DNA of 64,000 bases from Cliona cf. orientalis (taxonomy: Eukaryota > Porifera > Demospongiae > Clionaida > Clionaidae): contig OZ005691.1 of NCBI GenBank assembly GCA_963930775.1, positions 8,553,000 through 8,616,999 on the forward strand. Reading direction: 5' to 3'. Of this stretch, positions 12,693 to 24,619 are shown piece after piece (within the stretch, counting starts at the first letter, position 1; every line of letters begins with the position of its first letter). The position numbers and the translations under genes were made by a program. The notes below the pieces were generated by a model, which did not search any database, had not been told where the DNA came from, and worked only from the letters and a program-made list of their open reading frames with translations.

Positions 12693-12893
12693 CAGGTGCT
12701 GATCCAGAAATTTTGCATGGAAGGTGGCTGATGGGGTGGCTACCCATAGTAAACTATACTGGTGCAAGGTGGGTGGCTGGTTAATAATGATTGATGTCTC
12801 CTATACTACCTTGTATGAACTAACTAGTGAAGGGGGTGGCTAGCCACCCTATTCCCCCCCCCCCCCCCCCCCCCCCCCCCGGATCAGCCCCTG
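12693..12893. mobile_element. CAGGNGCTGATCC MITE with poly-C tract
   Basis: This is a 201-bp element with ends CAGGTGCTGATCC and GGATCAGCCCCTG. It is flanked by ATATA and GTATA (4 of 5 matching). It contains a run of more than 25 C. It may belong to the same class as the CAGTGGCGTAG elements. Confidence 0.65.
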
Positions 12894-13066
12894 GTATAGC
12901 TAGTTGAAGGTATGCATGCCAGGTCATCAGTGATGCATCTATAGTCCAGCCTCATTCCCAGGCCCTTAAAGCTAGACTCTAATGCGTGCTACCAGCATGT
13001 TATACTACCTGCATGGCTTATCAATGATTATTTATAAAGTTAAAAACATCTGACAACAGACATTTG

Positions 13067-13525
13067 CAGAGGAGGTTGGACACGATCACGTGCGCACAAA
13101 AAGTGGGCGTGTTGCCCCATATATAACACTGTACAAAACGTAAGTCACGATCTAAAGCCTTGACGACAGTTTTAAATGTGAAAGCAAGTTGAAATCCATG
13201 AGAAAAGAAGATCCAGCGCCATACCCCGCCCGTCCACCCCTCACACTTCTTGCAAATCGAGAAAACTCGTTCCTCAGAATGGCAACATCAAAAACAGTAT
13301 TTGTCGATTGCAGTCAGCTTCTTTCGCTGTTATAACATTAGATCTACACGATTCGTCTCCGTTTCAGCTTCAGATTTGGCCATAGTTCACAAACGCAAAC
13401 ATTTGAGCTACCAGCTACACTCGCAAATGGCATTCTTAATCTTTTGAACGCGCGCGTGGCAGCATAATTGCATACCAAGGTCATGTGACTATGGCGTAAA
13501 TATGCGTCATGTCCAACCTCCTCTG
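13067..13525. mobile_element. CAGAGGAGGTTGGACA MITE with 9-bp target duplication
   Basis: This is a 459-bp element with perfect inverted ends CAGAGGAGGTTGGACA and TGTCCAACCTCCTCTG. It is flanked by the direct repeat AGACATTTG at 13058-13066 and 13526-13534. A 9-bp duplication fits a Mutator-like element. An 8-bp hAT duplication with a one-base shift in the end is also possible. Confidence 0.85.
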
Positions 13526-13659
13526 AGACATTTGATTCCCTGTCAAATAGCTATAATATAGCTACCTGGCTAATTATTATAAATGCAAAGATCAGGAAGG
13601 TCCTGCCAGACTCCAGACGGACAAACTTTCAGTGTATGTTGGCCCAGGATATTATATAC

Positions 13660-13806
13660 CTCGAATGAGTGACAACCTGTCTTGAGCCTGCATGTGACAT
13701 TAAAGTCTAGTACCACACTGCATACTTACAAGGTCGTCGACCTCTACCACATTTGTAACCTTCTTGACGACCATTAAATTTTTTTCGTTTCCGTTTTCGT
13801 CCGTTT
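13660..13806. repeat. Dispersed repeat unit (related copy 17775-17946)
   Basis: Both copies share CTCGAATGAG, ACCTGTCTTGAGCCT, CTTACAAGGTCGTCGACCT and CCACATTTGTAACCTTCTTG. Both end in a CGTTTCCGTTTTCGTCC tail and CGCTAAATC. An inverted partial tail lies near 12290-12330. The family is not recognised. Confidence 0.75.
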
Positions 13807-13897
13807 CCGCTAAATCAACTTGGTATAATTAACTTGGATCAGTCGTGCATAACTTGACTATTCATAGCAATAGCACGAATGCAAGGAAATTTCGAAA

Positions 13898-15700
13898 ATG
13901 AAAGTTAGTCTAGCTTTGCTTCTGTGTTTTTCCATCTTCACTACTGATTTTGTGTCAGGAGAACAGTTCTACATTGTGACATCTCCTGATAGTCCTGAGA
14001 ACACGGAGAGCCATGCCTTACTTTGGAACAGTATGCAATTAACCCCAGAGAGGGACCAATAGTAACTTTAGTGATGGAACGTACCCTGGAAATCATGTTA
14101 TAAAAAATCCAAGAGGGCTAACTGGTACTGGCTCTACAGTAACCAATTTCACAATGATATCCGATGGTGCAATGATTATTTCTGACAGCGAATTTACTGG
14201 TTCATTGACAATTCGCAGTAGATATGCTGCATTGAGAGGTATTACTTTCAACATTTCTATGTCTGCTGATATCAGTGCATATTCAGCACAAGTGATATTT
14301 GAGGATTGTAATTTCCATGGAGTTGGGATTTATGTGCGTGATGCTGATAATGTAGTATTTTCAAGATGCAATTTTTCTGATTCCTATAATGGAGCACTTC
14401 ACATTGACTCCTCTATAGCTGTATCGATAATAGAGAGTAACTTCATCAACAATACAGGAGCAATAACATCTAAATCACCATTCTCAGGAATGTCAGCATC
14501 ATTACTCGTATTAAGGAAGTGCAAATTTGTCAATAATACTGCAGTGTATACGTATATAGATAGCGGTGCCATACACGTGACTGGTAACTATTTTTCGGTG
14601 ATTGTAAATCAGACCACTTTCATTTATAACACTGCAAGTACAGGAGGAGGTGCCATAAACTTTGATGGAGAATGCACAAGTTGTACAATTTCTGAAAGTA
14701 TATTCATCTCCAATTCTGCACAATACTGTGGAGCTCTCAGCACTGGCTTGTTTGGTGAATTTAGCAACATTAGTGTTATTGACACCGCCTTTTACTACAA
14801 TAGAGCAGTTAGTGGGAACAGCATTGGTGGTGGAGCAGCTTGTATTAATAGTGCTTCATCTACGGTCACCAACTGCACGTTCATAGGAAATACTGCGGCT
14901 GGATACGGGGGAACAATGTTGGCCGATGATAGTGAAATAACTATCACTGATACCATTTTTATCAACAACACAGCAGGATACAGTGGCGGTGCCTTGACCA
15001 CATATGCCTATCCCAGCGATTATACAATTATTTCCAGCATATTCAAAGACAACCAAGCCGGAGATGACGGAGGGGCACTGTTCATAGGACACACAGGGAG
15101 TGAGGTGACAGTGGAGAGGAGTACCATCTTGCAGAATCATGCTGGTGATCGAGGAGGTGCTATTGCTGTGTTCGGAAGCTCAGTAACCATCTACAATGGA
15201 ACAAGTATTTGTTATAATACAGCCAATACTGGGCACACCATCAGTGCTTGTAGCAGTCAGACATATTTTCCAATTGTTATGGTCCGACGTCCAGATCCCA
15301 CTTTTTTCTCATGTGTTGCTTATGATGATGATATCTGTTTTAGTGCACTGTTATTTCAAAAATTACAGAGCTACCAGAATGTTACTTTACTCGTTAATGA
15401 TATCATCCAAGATAATTACATCTATAGCAATCCACCAGTGATCACAGTAAGCAGTACTGATAGTCAACAGACCATGAACGAAAAACTTCGCCAAATGTCT
15501 ATCGTTGTGTATATATATATATATCTCTCTCGCTTTCTCTTATTTTAACGGTCACATTTCTGATATTTGGTATCACTGCACTTGCAATATACTGCAAATT
15601 CAGACAAGCAGGGCTGAAATCAAAATCGAAGTCACTACATCATCCACATGACACTAATGCCATTGAAATGAAGACAAATATCGTCTATGAAAGGCCATAA
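13898..15700 (+). pseudogene. Membrane-anchored right-handed beta-helix (Pmp-like) protein, frame-disrupted
   Basis: The main open frame is 14154-15548 and codes for a parallel beta-helix surface protein with repeated FxxN and GGA motifs (GGGAINFDG, GGALTTYA, DGGALFIG, RGGAIAVFG). Upstream, an ATG at 13898 starts a signal peptide (MKVSLALLLCFSIF...) followed by EQFYIVTSPDSP. That frame ends near 14069. The conserved-looking continuation moves first to another frame (EPCLTLEQYAINP) and then to the main frame, which has a TAA at 14040. At the 3' end a (TA)n run near 15508 puts the frame into an early stop. The frame that follows codes for a membrane span (VTFLIFGITALAIYC) and a basic tail ending in a stop at 15698-15700. 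Three frame breaks in an otherwise intact gene suggest a recent pseudogene, or sequence errors. No intron with GT-AG explains them. Confidence 0.7.
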
Positions 15701-17774
15701 AATTTTGGTAAAGTAATTAATTTTGTGGTGTAGATACATGACATTGTAGACAGTGAGGAGAAACAATTATGTTAATTAAGCTTTAGACTTATTATTGTAT
15801 TAAAGGTATGCAGCTATTAAAAATTTTATTAATAATGTTTAGCTTACCAGATGATTGTAGCTATATATAAAATTAAATATTATTAGTCCCTCACATGTCA
15901 TTGTACAGAATATTGCACATTCATGCACATGGAATTAATTTTTATTGTCCACATAAAAATGACACTTAGTCTATTCTTTATGTGGGCCACAAGTATTAAC
16001 AGAGATAATCACAAAATTAATCATACAATAATAATGTATTGCTAGTTGGTTGATGATAATTGAACAAAGTTGCTATTAATTTGCATGCCCTGTATCATTC
16101 ATTTTGGCTACTAGCTATATATACAGAATAGTGAGTCAAATTTTTCTACCATATGTTACATCACTTGTTGGCATTGAAGGCCTTGATTTCTTGTTTCCCA
16201 ACATTTGGCTGTTAGTCCAAAAGTATGCAATCTTCTTTATTGATTGGAGCCTAAAATTAATACTGGCTACTATTAATGAATCAGATCTAGTCCAGAGAAT
16301 ATATCATACTTAATGTATGAATTTCAATTTGAAAAATGCACGCTTTTCTGGGTATTTTAATATATACACGTTATGAGAATTCGTAAAATTCTTACGTTAA
16401 TTAGATTGGATCATACGATTAGCTGACTATACGGTATGCAGAGGAGGGTAAAATTTAATGTTCCATTGAACCAGATTAAGTTAAGTGGAATATTCAGCCA
16501 TTGCATGGAATTCCTCATGCTAATGGTATAGTTAATGACCTAGCTACAAATTAATTAAGGATCGATCGAGATTACTGTGTATTATTATTATGATGCATGA
16601 TAATCACTGTATAAGCAACGTGAAACCATTCTCTGCAGCCAGCACACTCGATCATCTTCATTCCATCATCAATTAGCTAGTTGGCATAGCTATACAGTGA
16701 ACGGGTCATCCGGTTGTGCAATGGGCCATCCAGTTGGTCATCCGTGCGGAATATAATTATGTACATGTGTATCATGATGATACTCAACATCACATGATAC
16801 TTGCGCCGCACCTTGTTGCCCATCGTCGAGCAACCAAAATTTTTATGGGCAAGTTGCTAGCTATCGGAGGGGTGTGGGTGATCCTATAGGGTGGACCAAT
16901 GACGATTAGTATCAGTTGGAAAGATTCCTTGAAGCCTCAGTTCAAAACTGGTGAAATTGCTTCAGAATCTGGTATACTCCAGTACAGGTGACTGGTCCGT
17001 TAATTAATTGCATGCTATGATCATAATATTTATAATAATAATATGTATTATGACTTCAATCAGAGCCAAACTACTTGCACGTCTGCTTTCCATTCACAAC
17101 ATTGAATTAAACTCCTAGAGTCCAAGTATGCAAAAGTGGCTGTACAAAACATTGGAGCAGTAGCTATGAAGAGAATCTTGCCACAGTTTCACTAATTGTT
17201 ATATCTCTAACACAGAGGCATGATCATCTTTCACTTTCATTACCAAATTAATCTTTTTTGTTCCTCTGAGGCTCCCCTTGTATATACCCTATATTCATTC
17301 ATATAATACTTAGTCTAAATCCACAAGAAAATGTAAAAAGTTATTTGTACAGTATTTTGATAATAATATACCTGCATGCCACATATACAGCTTATGCTAA
17401 CTAAGTCCCCCACTACGTATACATAGTATGAGTCATGTTTATATAATTAGCTATCAGCATAATAATATTAATCTGACTGTACTCACACCATCTATGCATG
17501 CACTCAGTCTCAACCAGAGCAACTTGATGCTGACTCATGCAATTAGCTAGTTTATGTTTGCATGCAATAACTAGGTTTGCTGTTGACTTGATTTAACACT
17601 AGAAGATATTGATTTTTTTTTCAAGTAGGGATTAAACAATTCAGAAATAGTTATAGCTATATCTATAAATTTTAACATTAATTTTATATCCTGAACGATG
17701 ATATCGATGGCTCCACAGTTGCTTGAGTTAGCTGAATTGTATAATTATTATTAATATAAGGATATTCTAATATA
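15701..17774. other. AT-rich intergenic stretch without a supported gene
   Basis: I see no convincing coding exon. An end-like fragment at about 16366-16430 resembles the inverted ends of the element at 60168-60419 (TCTTACGTTAATTAGATTGG). Open frames here are short and lack splice or composition support. Confidence 0.5.
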
Positions 17775-18249
17775 TAGCTCGAATGAGCAACCTGTCTTGA
17801 GCCTTTGACATTAAGTCTCTCCATGGATACATCACACTATCTTGCATGCTTACAAGGTCGTCGACCTATACCACATTTGTAACCTTCTTGACGACCATTT
17901 TCTCGTTTTCGTTTCCGTTTCCGTTTTCGTCCATTTCCGCTAAATCCATGCACTTGCCCCTTTTTAAGTTGCTCCCCTTGCATGTACTGCTGTAACCAAA
18001 GTTTGAATTTGTCACCGTTTGTTCTTAATGTAAAATGCGCAAGGGTTACTGTACATAACTCCACTTGTGATCAATATTTTTTCATGATTCAACACACACA
18101 GAGCTATTACTCCATGCTAAAAACTCATTTTATGAAATATCCTGAGTGGTCCCTTTTCTCAGAGCAGGTCACATATCATCTCATAAATCAAGATGATTGT
18201 CTAACTGCAGCCTGCCTGCTAAACGTAACTAAGTGTCTGACTGTTAACT

Positions 18250-18380
18250 CTGTAACTGCCACATACCTCGTTTGCGAGTCTCAAGCTCGGTGTTATATGA
18301 TTCCTTATGGCGTTTCAAAGCCATGTAGCTATTGTGTGGATTTCGCTGAAAACACTTTGTTCTCCAGTTGTGGCGATATT
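18250..18380. repeat. Dispersed repeat, inverted copy at about 55130-55255
   Basis: CATACCTCGTTTGCGAGTC, CCTTATGGCGTTTCAAAGCC and TGTGTGGATTTC(G/T)C here match the reverse complement of the stretch at 55130-55255. A 133-codon open frame crosses it (17982-18383) but I read that as fortuitous. Confidence 0.65.
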
Positions 18381-18892
18381 TAGCTACTCAGGACCACCCT
18401 AGTACCTTCCACCATAGGTCCATCCTTCTATTAAAGAAGGAATCTACGCACCTTGGCAGCTTCTCAATGGACAGAATGAACAACAGTAGACTTCTTTCAA
18501 GATACAAACTAAGTAGTTCCAGCTATAACTCCTGTAAAGCTACTGCCTGCCTGCCAATAGTCAGCGAAGTATAAAGCTCGGTATATTAAAGTTAGTTTCC
18601 TGCAAGCCACACCCAATGCACTTGTCTCTAAGACTATTTACACGCAAGTCATGCTACCGTATACATTGTACTGCACTCTCTGGCCAGCTGTTTTTCACGT
18701 GAAACAGCTGGTAAGGACATTAAATAGTAGCTACTCATATAAATGTGCTTGTAGAACCAAAGGTGTTAGCTAGCCTTGTATCTTCCAAGGGCCTGGGTAG
18801 CTACAAGGCTAACACCTTTGGGGTAGATTCTGTATGTATCAGTTCCTTTGATGACATCATTATTGTGAATTATTATAGTATATCATTTGTAA

Positions 18893-20967
18893 ACAGTAAT
18901 GACAGTGTTTTCAGTGATTCCAGTGATGACAGTGTTTTCAGTGATTCCAGTGGTTGTAGTGTTTTCAGTGTTTCCAGTGATTACAGTGTTTTCAGTGATT
19001 CCAGTGATGGCAGTGTTTCCAGTGATAGTGTTTCCAGTGATAATAGTGTTTCTAGTGATTGTAGTGTTTTCAGTGATTCCAGTGATGACAGTGTTTTCAG
19101 TGATTCCACTGATTGTAGTGTTTTCAGTGTTTCCAGTGATTATACAGTGTTTTCAGTGATGCCAGTGATCATGATCGCAGTGTTTCTAGTGATTGTAGTG
19201 TTTTCAGTGATTCCAGTGATGACAGTGTTTTCAGTGATTCCAGTGATTGTAGTGTTTTCAGTGTTTCCAGTAATTACTGTACAGTGTTTTCAGTGATGCC
19301 AGTATCGCAGTGTTCTTAGACTAGTGATTGTAGTGTTTTCAGTGATTCCAGTGATGACAGTGTTTTCAGTGATTCCAGTGATTGTTGCAGTAGTGTTTTC
19401 AGTGTTTCCAGTGATTGTATAGTGTTTTCAATTGTTCCAGTGATGACAGTGTTATCAGTGGTTCCAGTGATTGTAGTGTGTACGTGTTTCCAGTGATTAC
19501 ATGCAGTGTTTTCAGTGATGCCAGCTAGTGATCGCAGTGTTTCTAGTGATTGTAGTGTTTTCAGTGATTCCAGTGATTGTAGTTTTTTCAGTGTTTCCAG
19601 TGATTATAGTGATTTTAGTGTTTCCAGTGATTCCAGTGATTGTAGTGTTTTCAGTGATTCCAGTGATTGTAGTGTTTCCAGTGTTTCCAATGATTACAGT
19701 GTTATCAGTGATTCCAGTGATTGTAGTGTTTCTAGTGATTATAGTGTTTTCATTACGTGATTCCAGTGATGGCAATGTTTTCAGTGATTCCAGTGATTAT
19801 AGTGTTTTCAGTGTTTCCAGTGATGACAGTATTTTCAGTGATGCCAGTACTAGTGATGGCAGTGCTTCCAGTGATTCTAGTGCTTTCAGTTCATCACTAG
19901 GAACACTGGCATCACTAGAAACACTGGCATCACTGGAAACACTGGAAACACTATCATCACTGGAAACACTGGCATCACTAGAAACACTGGCATCACTGGA
20001 AACACTATCATCACTGGAAACACTGGTAATACTGGAAACACTGGCATCATTAGAAACACTGGCATCACTGGAAACACTGGCATCATTAGAAACACTGGCA
20101 TCACTGGAAACACTATCATCACCGGAAACACTGGCATCACTGGAAACACTATCATCAGTGGAAACACTGTCATCACTAGAAACACTGGCATCACTGGAAA
20201 CACTATCATCACTGGAAACACTGGTAACACTGGAAACACTATCAACACTGGAAATATTGGCATCACTAGAAACACTGTCATCACTAGGAACACTGGCATC
20301 ACTAGAAACACTGGCATCACTGGAAACACTGGAAACACTATCATCACTGGAAACACTGGTATCATTGGAAACATGCACTGGCATCATTAGAAACACTGGC
20401 ATCACTGGAAACACTATCATCACCGGAAACACTGGCATCACTGGAAACACTATCATCAGTGGAAATACTGTCATCACTAGAAACACTGGCATCACTGGAA
20501 ACACTATCATCACTGGAAACACTGGTAACACTGGAAACACTATCAACACTGGAAATACTGGCATCACTAGAAACACTGTCATCACTAGGAACACTGGCAT
20601 CACTAGAAACACTGGCATCACTGGAAACACTGGAAACACTATCATCACTGGAAACACTGGCATCACTGGAAACACTATCATCATCACTGAAAACACTGGC
20701 ATCACTGGAAACACTATTGTCACTGGAAACACTGGCATCACTGGAAACACTATCATCACTGGAAACACTGTCATCACTAGAAACCGTGACTGGCATCACT
20801 GGAAACACTAGAAACACTGGAAACACTATCATCACTGGAAACCCTGGCATCACTAGAAGCACTGGCATCACTGGAAACACTGTCATCACTAGAAATACTG
20901 GTAACACTGGAAACACTATCATCACTGGAAACACTGTCATCACTATAATCACTACAAACACTGTAAA
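18893..20967. repeat. Palindromic minisatellite, 9-bp monomer, two opposed arms
   Basis: The left arm (about 18893-19889) is built from 9-mers starting AGTG, such as AGTGATTCC, AGTGATTGT and AGTGTTTTC. The right arm (about 19893-20967) is the reverse complement type, ACTGGAAAC, ACTGGCATC and ACTATCATC. Orientation flips at about 19890. The right arm also has a higher-order repeat of about 300 bp (compare 20092-20270 with 20393-20570). Because the period divides by three, long open frames run through several frames on both strands. They are by-products of the repeat. Confidence 0.95.
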
Positions 20968-21172
20968 TTAGTATCATTACTATTAAATATATAAACATAC
21001 AGAATGAACCCACCTTGGTTCTCTACCACCCAGTTCACATGCAACACTTTCTATGTAGAGTTATTGTAGCTAGCTATTTTGTGATTTGATTTCAAGTCAT
21101 TGAAGAGTAGCTAGCTATAAATCATGCCTCCGGTCCGCAAGCAGTGTCCTAAATATTGTTCCATGGCAGAAA

Positions 21173-21173
<1 letters not shown>

Positions 21174-21218
<45 letters not shown>
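21174..21218. repeat. (GT)n microsatellite
   Basis: About 20 uninterrupted GT units. Confidence 0.95.
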
Positions 21219-21219
<1 letters not shown>

Positions 21220-22229
21220 CTTCCTGTTTATTCCAGTAGCCTAAGCAAAGCAAGAGAATAGCAATAGCATGCATCAGAATCAGCAGATGAGATTGCATTG
21301 AGGCTAGCTAGTGAAAAATAGAGGCACCAGAAAAGCACAAAAGCGAGCCTATACAGAATACAGCTTAATCTAGTCACCAGACCAAGGATGAGATAAGGTC
21401 ACACTCCATCTCCAAAACTGCCGGGTACGACACCCCTCAACTTGACTGAGCATAATCTGGGCATGCACTTAGGAAATCAATGTAGTTATCATTGCCAGCT
21501 TGTACGTGCAACAAATACCATGCAACGCACCGAGGGTTTTGGGCTCAGCCTCTAGAGAGCTCTAGTTTGTAGCAGAAATGTCATCATGTATAATAAGACA
21601 CTTGTCTTGTCAGATATTATGGCATCAAGTTAAATTCAGAGAATTGAACAATACTACGTATATAAAATGTCTATCAATCATTGCTGAGACTTCTATACCC
21701 ATGTATTTGAATAAATTAAACTTAGTTGGAGACTAGAGCAGATCACGTTAGCTCAGTGAATGTCGGGTAATTCATTTACACACACTGTTTATCCTGTGAC
21801 TGTTGATAGAATACTGACTAGTAACTTAATCCGTGGTCTGCTCTTCTACTGTAGCGGAAGATAAAGGCTCTGATATATACTAATCACAATGGTCATACTA
21901 GTGCTATATTATATATACCCAATGTTAATATAGGTACGTATTATTGTATGCATGCATGGGTTATGTATTATAAATGTAATACTATACATGCATATGAGTG
22001 CAATTTATTCCATGTATAAGGCACTTATAGGGTTAATGTGTATATTAACTATTTTGTATAGTTATAATAGTATAATAAGTGTACCTCAGGGTAGCTATCT
22101 GTAGCACACTAATGTGGTATCTGATTCTGACCACTGGTCCAGGTAGCTACCTATATAATTATAGTTAGTAATTAGCCGTACCAAAAGGACAATATTATCG
22201 AATATTCACTAGTATAATACGGGTATCTG
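21219..22229. other. Intergenic stretch, nothing recognised
   Basis: AT-rich sequence with no supported exon, inverted repeat or tandem array noted. Confidence 0.4.
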
Positions 22230-23760
22230 AATTAATCCAAGCTTTTGACTGGGACTCCATTTTGACAGACAACATTGACTTGTCCTGGGAAAGCTGGCAT
22301 CATCAATTCATGAACATAATGAAGCAAACAATACCTAACAGGCTACTGCCCTTGAGAAGGAACCTCCCCTGGCACACTGCTTATATCACTGCTTATATTA
22401 CACGGTCTATATAAAAGAGAAACTTGCTCTTTAAACAGGCAAAGAAGAATGGAAACTTCCACCGTTACAGAATCGCTCGAAATAGGCTCGACTGTAGCTA
22501 TAATTCGCTTGGCTAAAAAGTACTATCGCAGGTTAAATCCGAGAAGCCCAAAGGAGTTTTGGATAGCAATAAAATATCTTAATAAAAACAAGCAGTCAAT
22601 ACCTACCTTGGTGCACAATTGTACTGTAGCTCATAGCGATACCAAGAAGGCCGATATGCTAAACTCTGGCCTACTTTTGTTCCTGCTTCAATCCATCCCA
22701 CCCGCCACTCTCCTCCAACCAGTACTTGCATTGGTGCTCACCTGAGTGTAACGACATTTCGTGCTGTGAGCGGGAGATATACAAGTTCCTTACCAAGCTA
22801 GACCAGTCCAAAGCAAGCGGTCAGGATGGAATCTCGGCCAACATGCTCAAGAACACTGCAGCAAGCATAGCTCCATCAAACACAAAGTTGTTCAATGAGT
22901 CACTTAAGACAGAAATAATTCCATCTCAGTGGAAGAAATCTCTTATAGCTAGTCCCCATTCCAAAGAATTCTAACTAGTCCCTCCAACTATAGACCAATT
23001 TCTCTATATATTACCCATCATTAGTAAGATTCTGGAGCGACACGTTTATTCTATCATCTTGGAGCACCTTCAGATGAATCATCCGCTATCTGCTTATCAG
23101 TGGGGATTCTTGGAAAGTCGATCAACGGTAACTGCCTTACTCTACTGCACAAATGAGTGGTTCAAGGCCTTGGAGGATGGAAAGGAAGTCTGTGCGGTAT
23201 TCTTCGACTTGAATAAAACGTTCAACTCCGTTCCTCATGCTCCACTCCTGTCTAAGCTGAATGCTATTGGTTTGGATAAGCACATCACTGAGTGGCTGCA
23301 CAATTACTTAGCTAATTGAACCCAGGCAGTTTGTCATTAATGGACCCATGTCGTGGACCCCCACCTAGCCAAGGATAAGGCCAAGTTGGAGAAAGTGCAA
23401 AAGCTTGCTTGCAGGATGGCAGCTCGTAGATGGGATGCAGGGTACCAGGAATTGCTTGAGATCTTAAAGCTTCCTCTCTAGAGGAACGTAGGCTGAACCT
23501 CAACCTTGGACTTTTGTTCAAAATCCTCCACGAACTTTGTTATTTCCCCGAAACAGAGTCCTTCACAACTCTCGGGAACTATTGCTCCAGCAGAAATACT
23601 CGCTGCCTACAGCTCACTGTGCCATTTGCTCACACTAACTCCTACAAATATTCTTTTTTCCTCATACAATATACAACTTATAAAGTGGAACTCCCTGGAC
23701 ACAAGTTGTGTATTTGCTAATTCCTACACGTCTTTCATGCATAGTTTATCTTAATCACTA
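22230..23760 (+). mobile_element. Decayed non-LTR retrotransposon (LINE) fragment
   Basis: Pieces of a LINE polyprotein appear in different frames in the right order. A region upstream of the reverse transcriptase (RT) reads FWIAIKYLNKNKQSIP (about 22560). An N-terminal RT block with SKASGQDGISANMLKN follows at about 22810, then a YRPISL-like remnant near 22990. An RT palm block follows with LEDGKEVCAVFFDLNKTFNSV (first 20 residues, about 23170). After 23320 the sequence jumps to the C-terminal region (KLACRMAARRW, then ERRLNLNLGLLFKILHELC), so the part with the catalytic Asp pair is deleted. Stops and frameshifts make it inactive. The organisation resembles jockey/CR1-type LINEs. The clade is not determined. 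Confidence 0.85.
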
Positions 23761-24619
23761 GCTGTTATTATTTGTGTATATTGGTTAATTATCGTCATAT
23801 ATCTATGTATTTTTTTAGTAGTATATGCATAGGGCATGCACTTGATTAGCTGTCGGCTATTGTATGTCCATTGCATTATGCAAAATAATATTGCTCAGCT
23901 TTGATCTACGTCACATCATGGGTGACAGTAATAATATCCTTGAGAACCACACTATCATGCACTCCAGCATGCAGTACTTTATTCCCAGCCTTCGGGCCAG
24001 TATAATTATAATATTATAATTATTATAGTATATATATTAGTAACCCGACCTATAATAATTATTATTTATGAAACTGACTGCTATTCCCATGTAACATCAA
24101 GTTGGGATAACCAAACAGGGACCATGTCAAAGGGCTTGCAGCTAGCTATAATTATTATACCTGCATGGCCTTGGATATGCACATGTAATTAAGTTAGTAA
24201 AGGATTTTAACTATGATGCATATAAGTCTGAGAGCTGCATACCCTATTTGTTTACCACTATAATGTTCGTTATTAATTTTGCTGCACTCTAGAATAGTGT
24301 AGGAAATCTTATAATAATAATAATACGGTAGCTACCTGAATTTTGATACATCAGTGTAAAGTTAATTACTGGGGATGCTACGTACCTATATTCCTCGGAT
24401 CAGATTCCTATTATGTATTATGCAATGCGCAGGCACTTAATTATCATAACAGTTCATTGGATTCATACTCATTGCACATGCATTGAACAATGTACGTACA
24501 GCTATTATTTAAAGGCTTGCAAGCATGCACAAAAATAGTTTTACGGAAGGTAAGTGCAGTAGCTCTATTTCTGCAAAATAGTACAGTTGAGCATATCAAT
24601 CATTTCTGGCAGTCTGAGA
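23761..24619. other. AT-rich stretch upstream of the carbonic anhydrase gene
   Basis: No gene is supported. The carbonic anhydrase promoter should lie in the last few hundred bases. I do not see a clear TATA box. Confidence 0.4.

Noticed and set aside
17982..18383. A 133-codon open frame with many cysteines
   Set aside because: It overlaps a dispersed repeat also present inverted near 55130-55255 and has no signal peptide or recognised domain.
18745..19296. A 183-codon frame rich in Ser/Asp entering the minisatellite
   Set aside because: Same repeat artefact. Only the first 50 codons are outside the array and show nothing recognisable.
19528..20961. Long open frames (up to 427 codons) with SLETLA, SSDDSV and VFPVM repeats
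   Set aside because: They exist in several frames on both strands because the 9-bp minisatellite period divides by three. No start context, splice support or protein-like composition.
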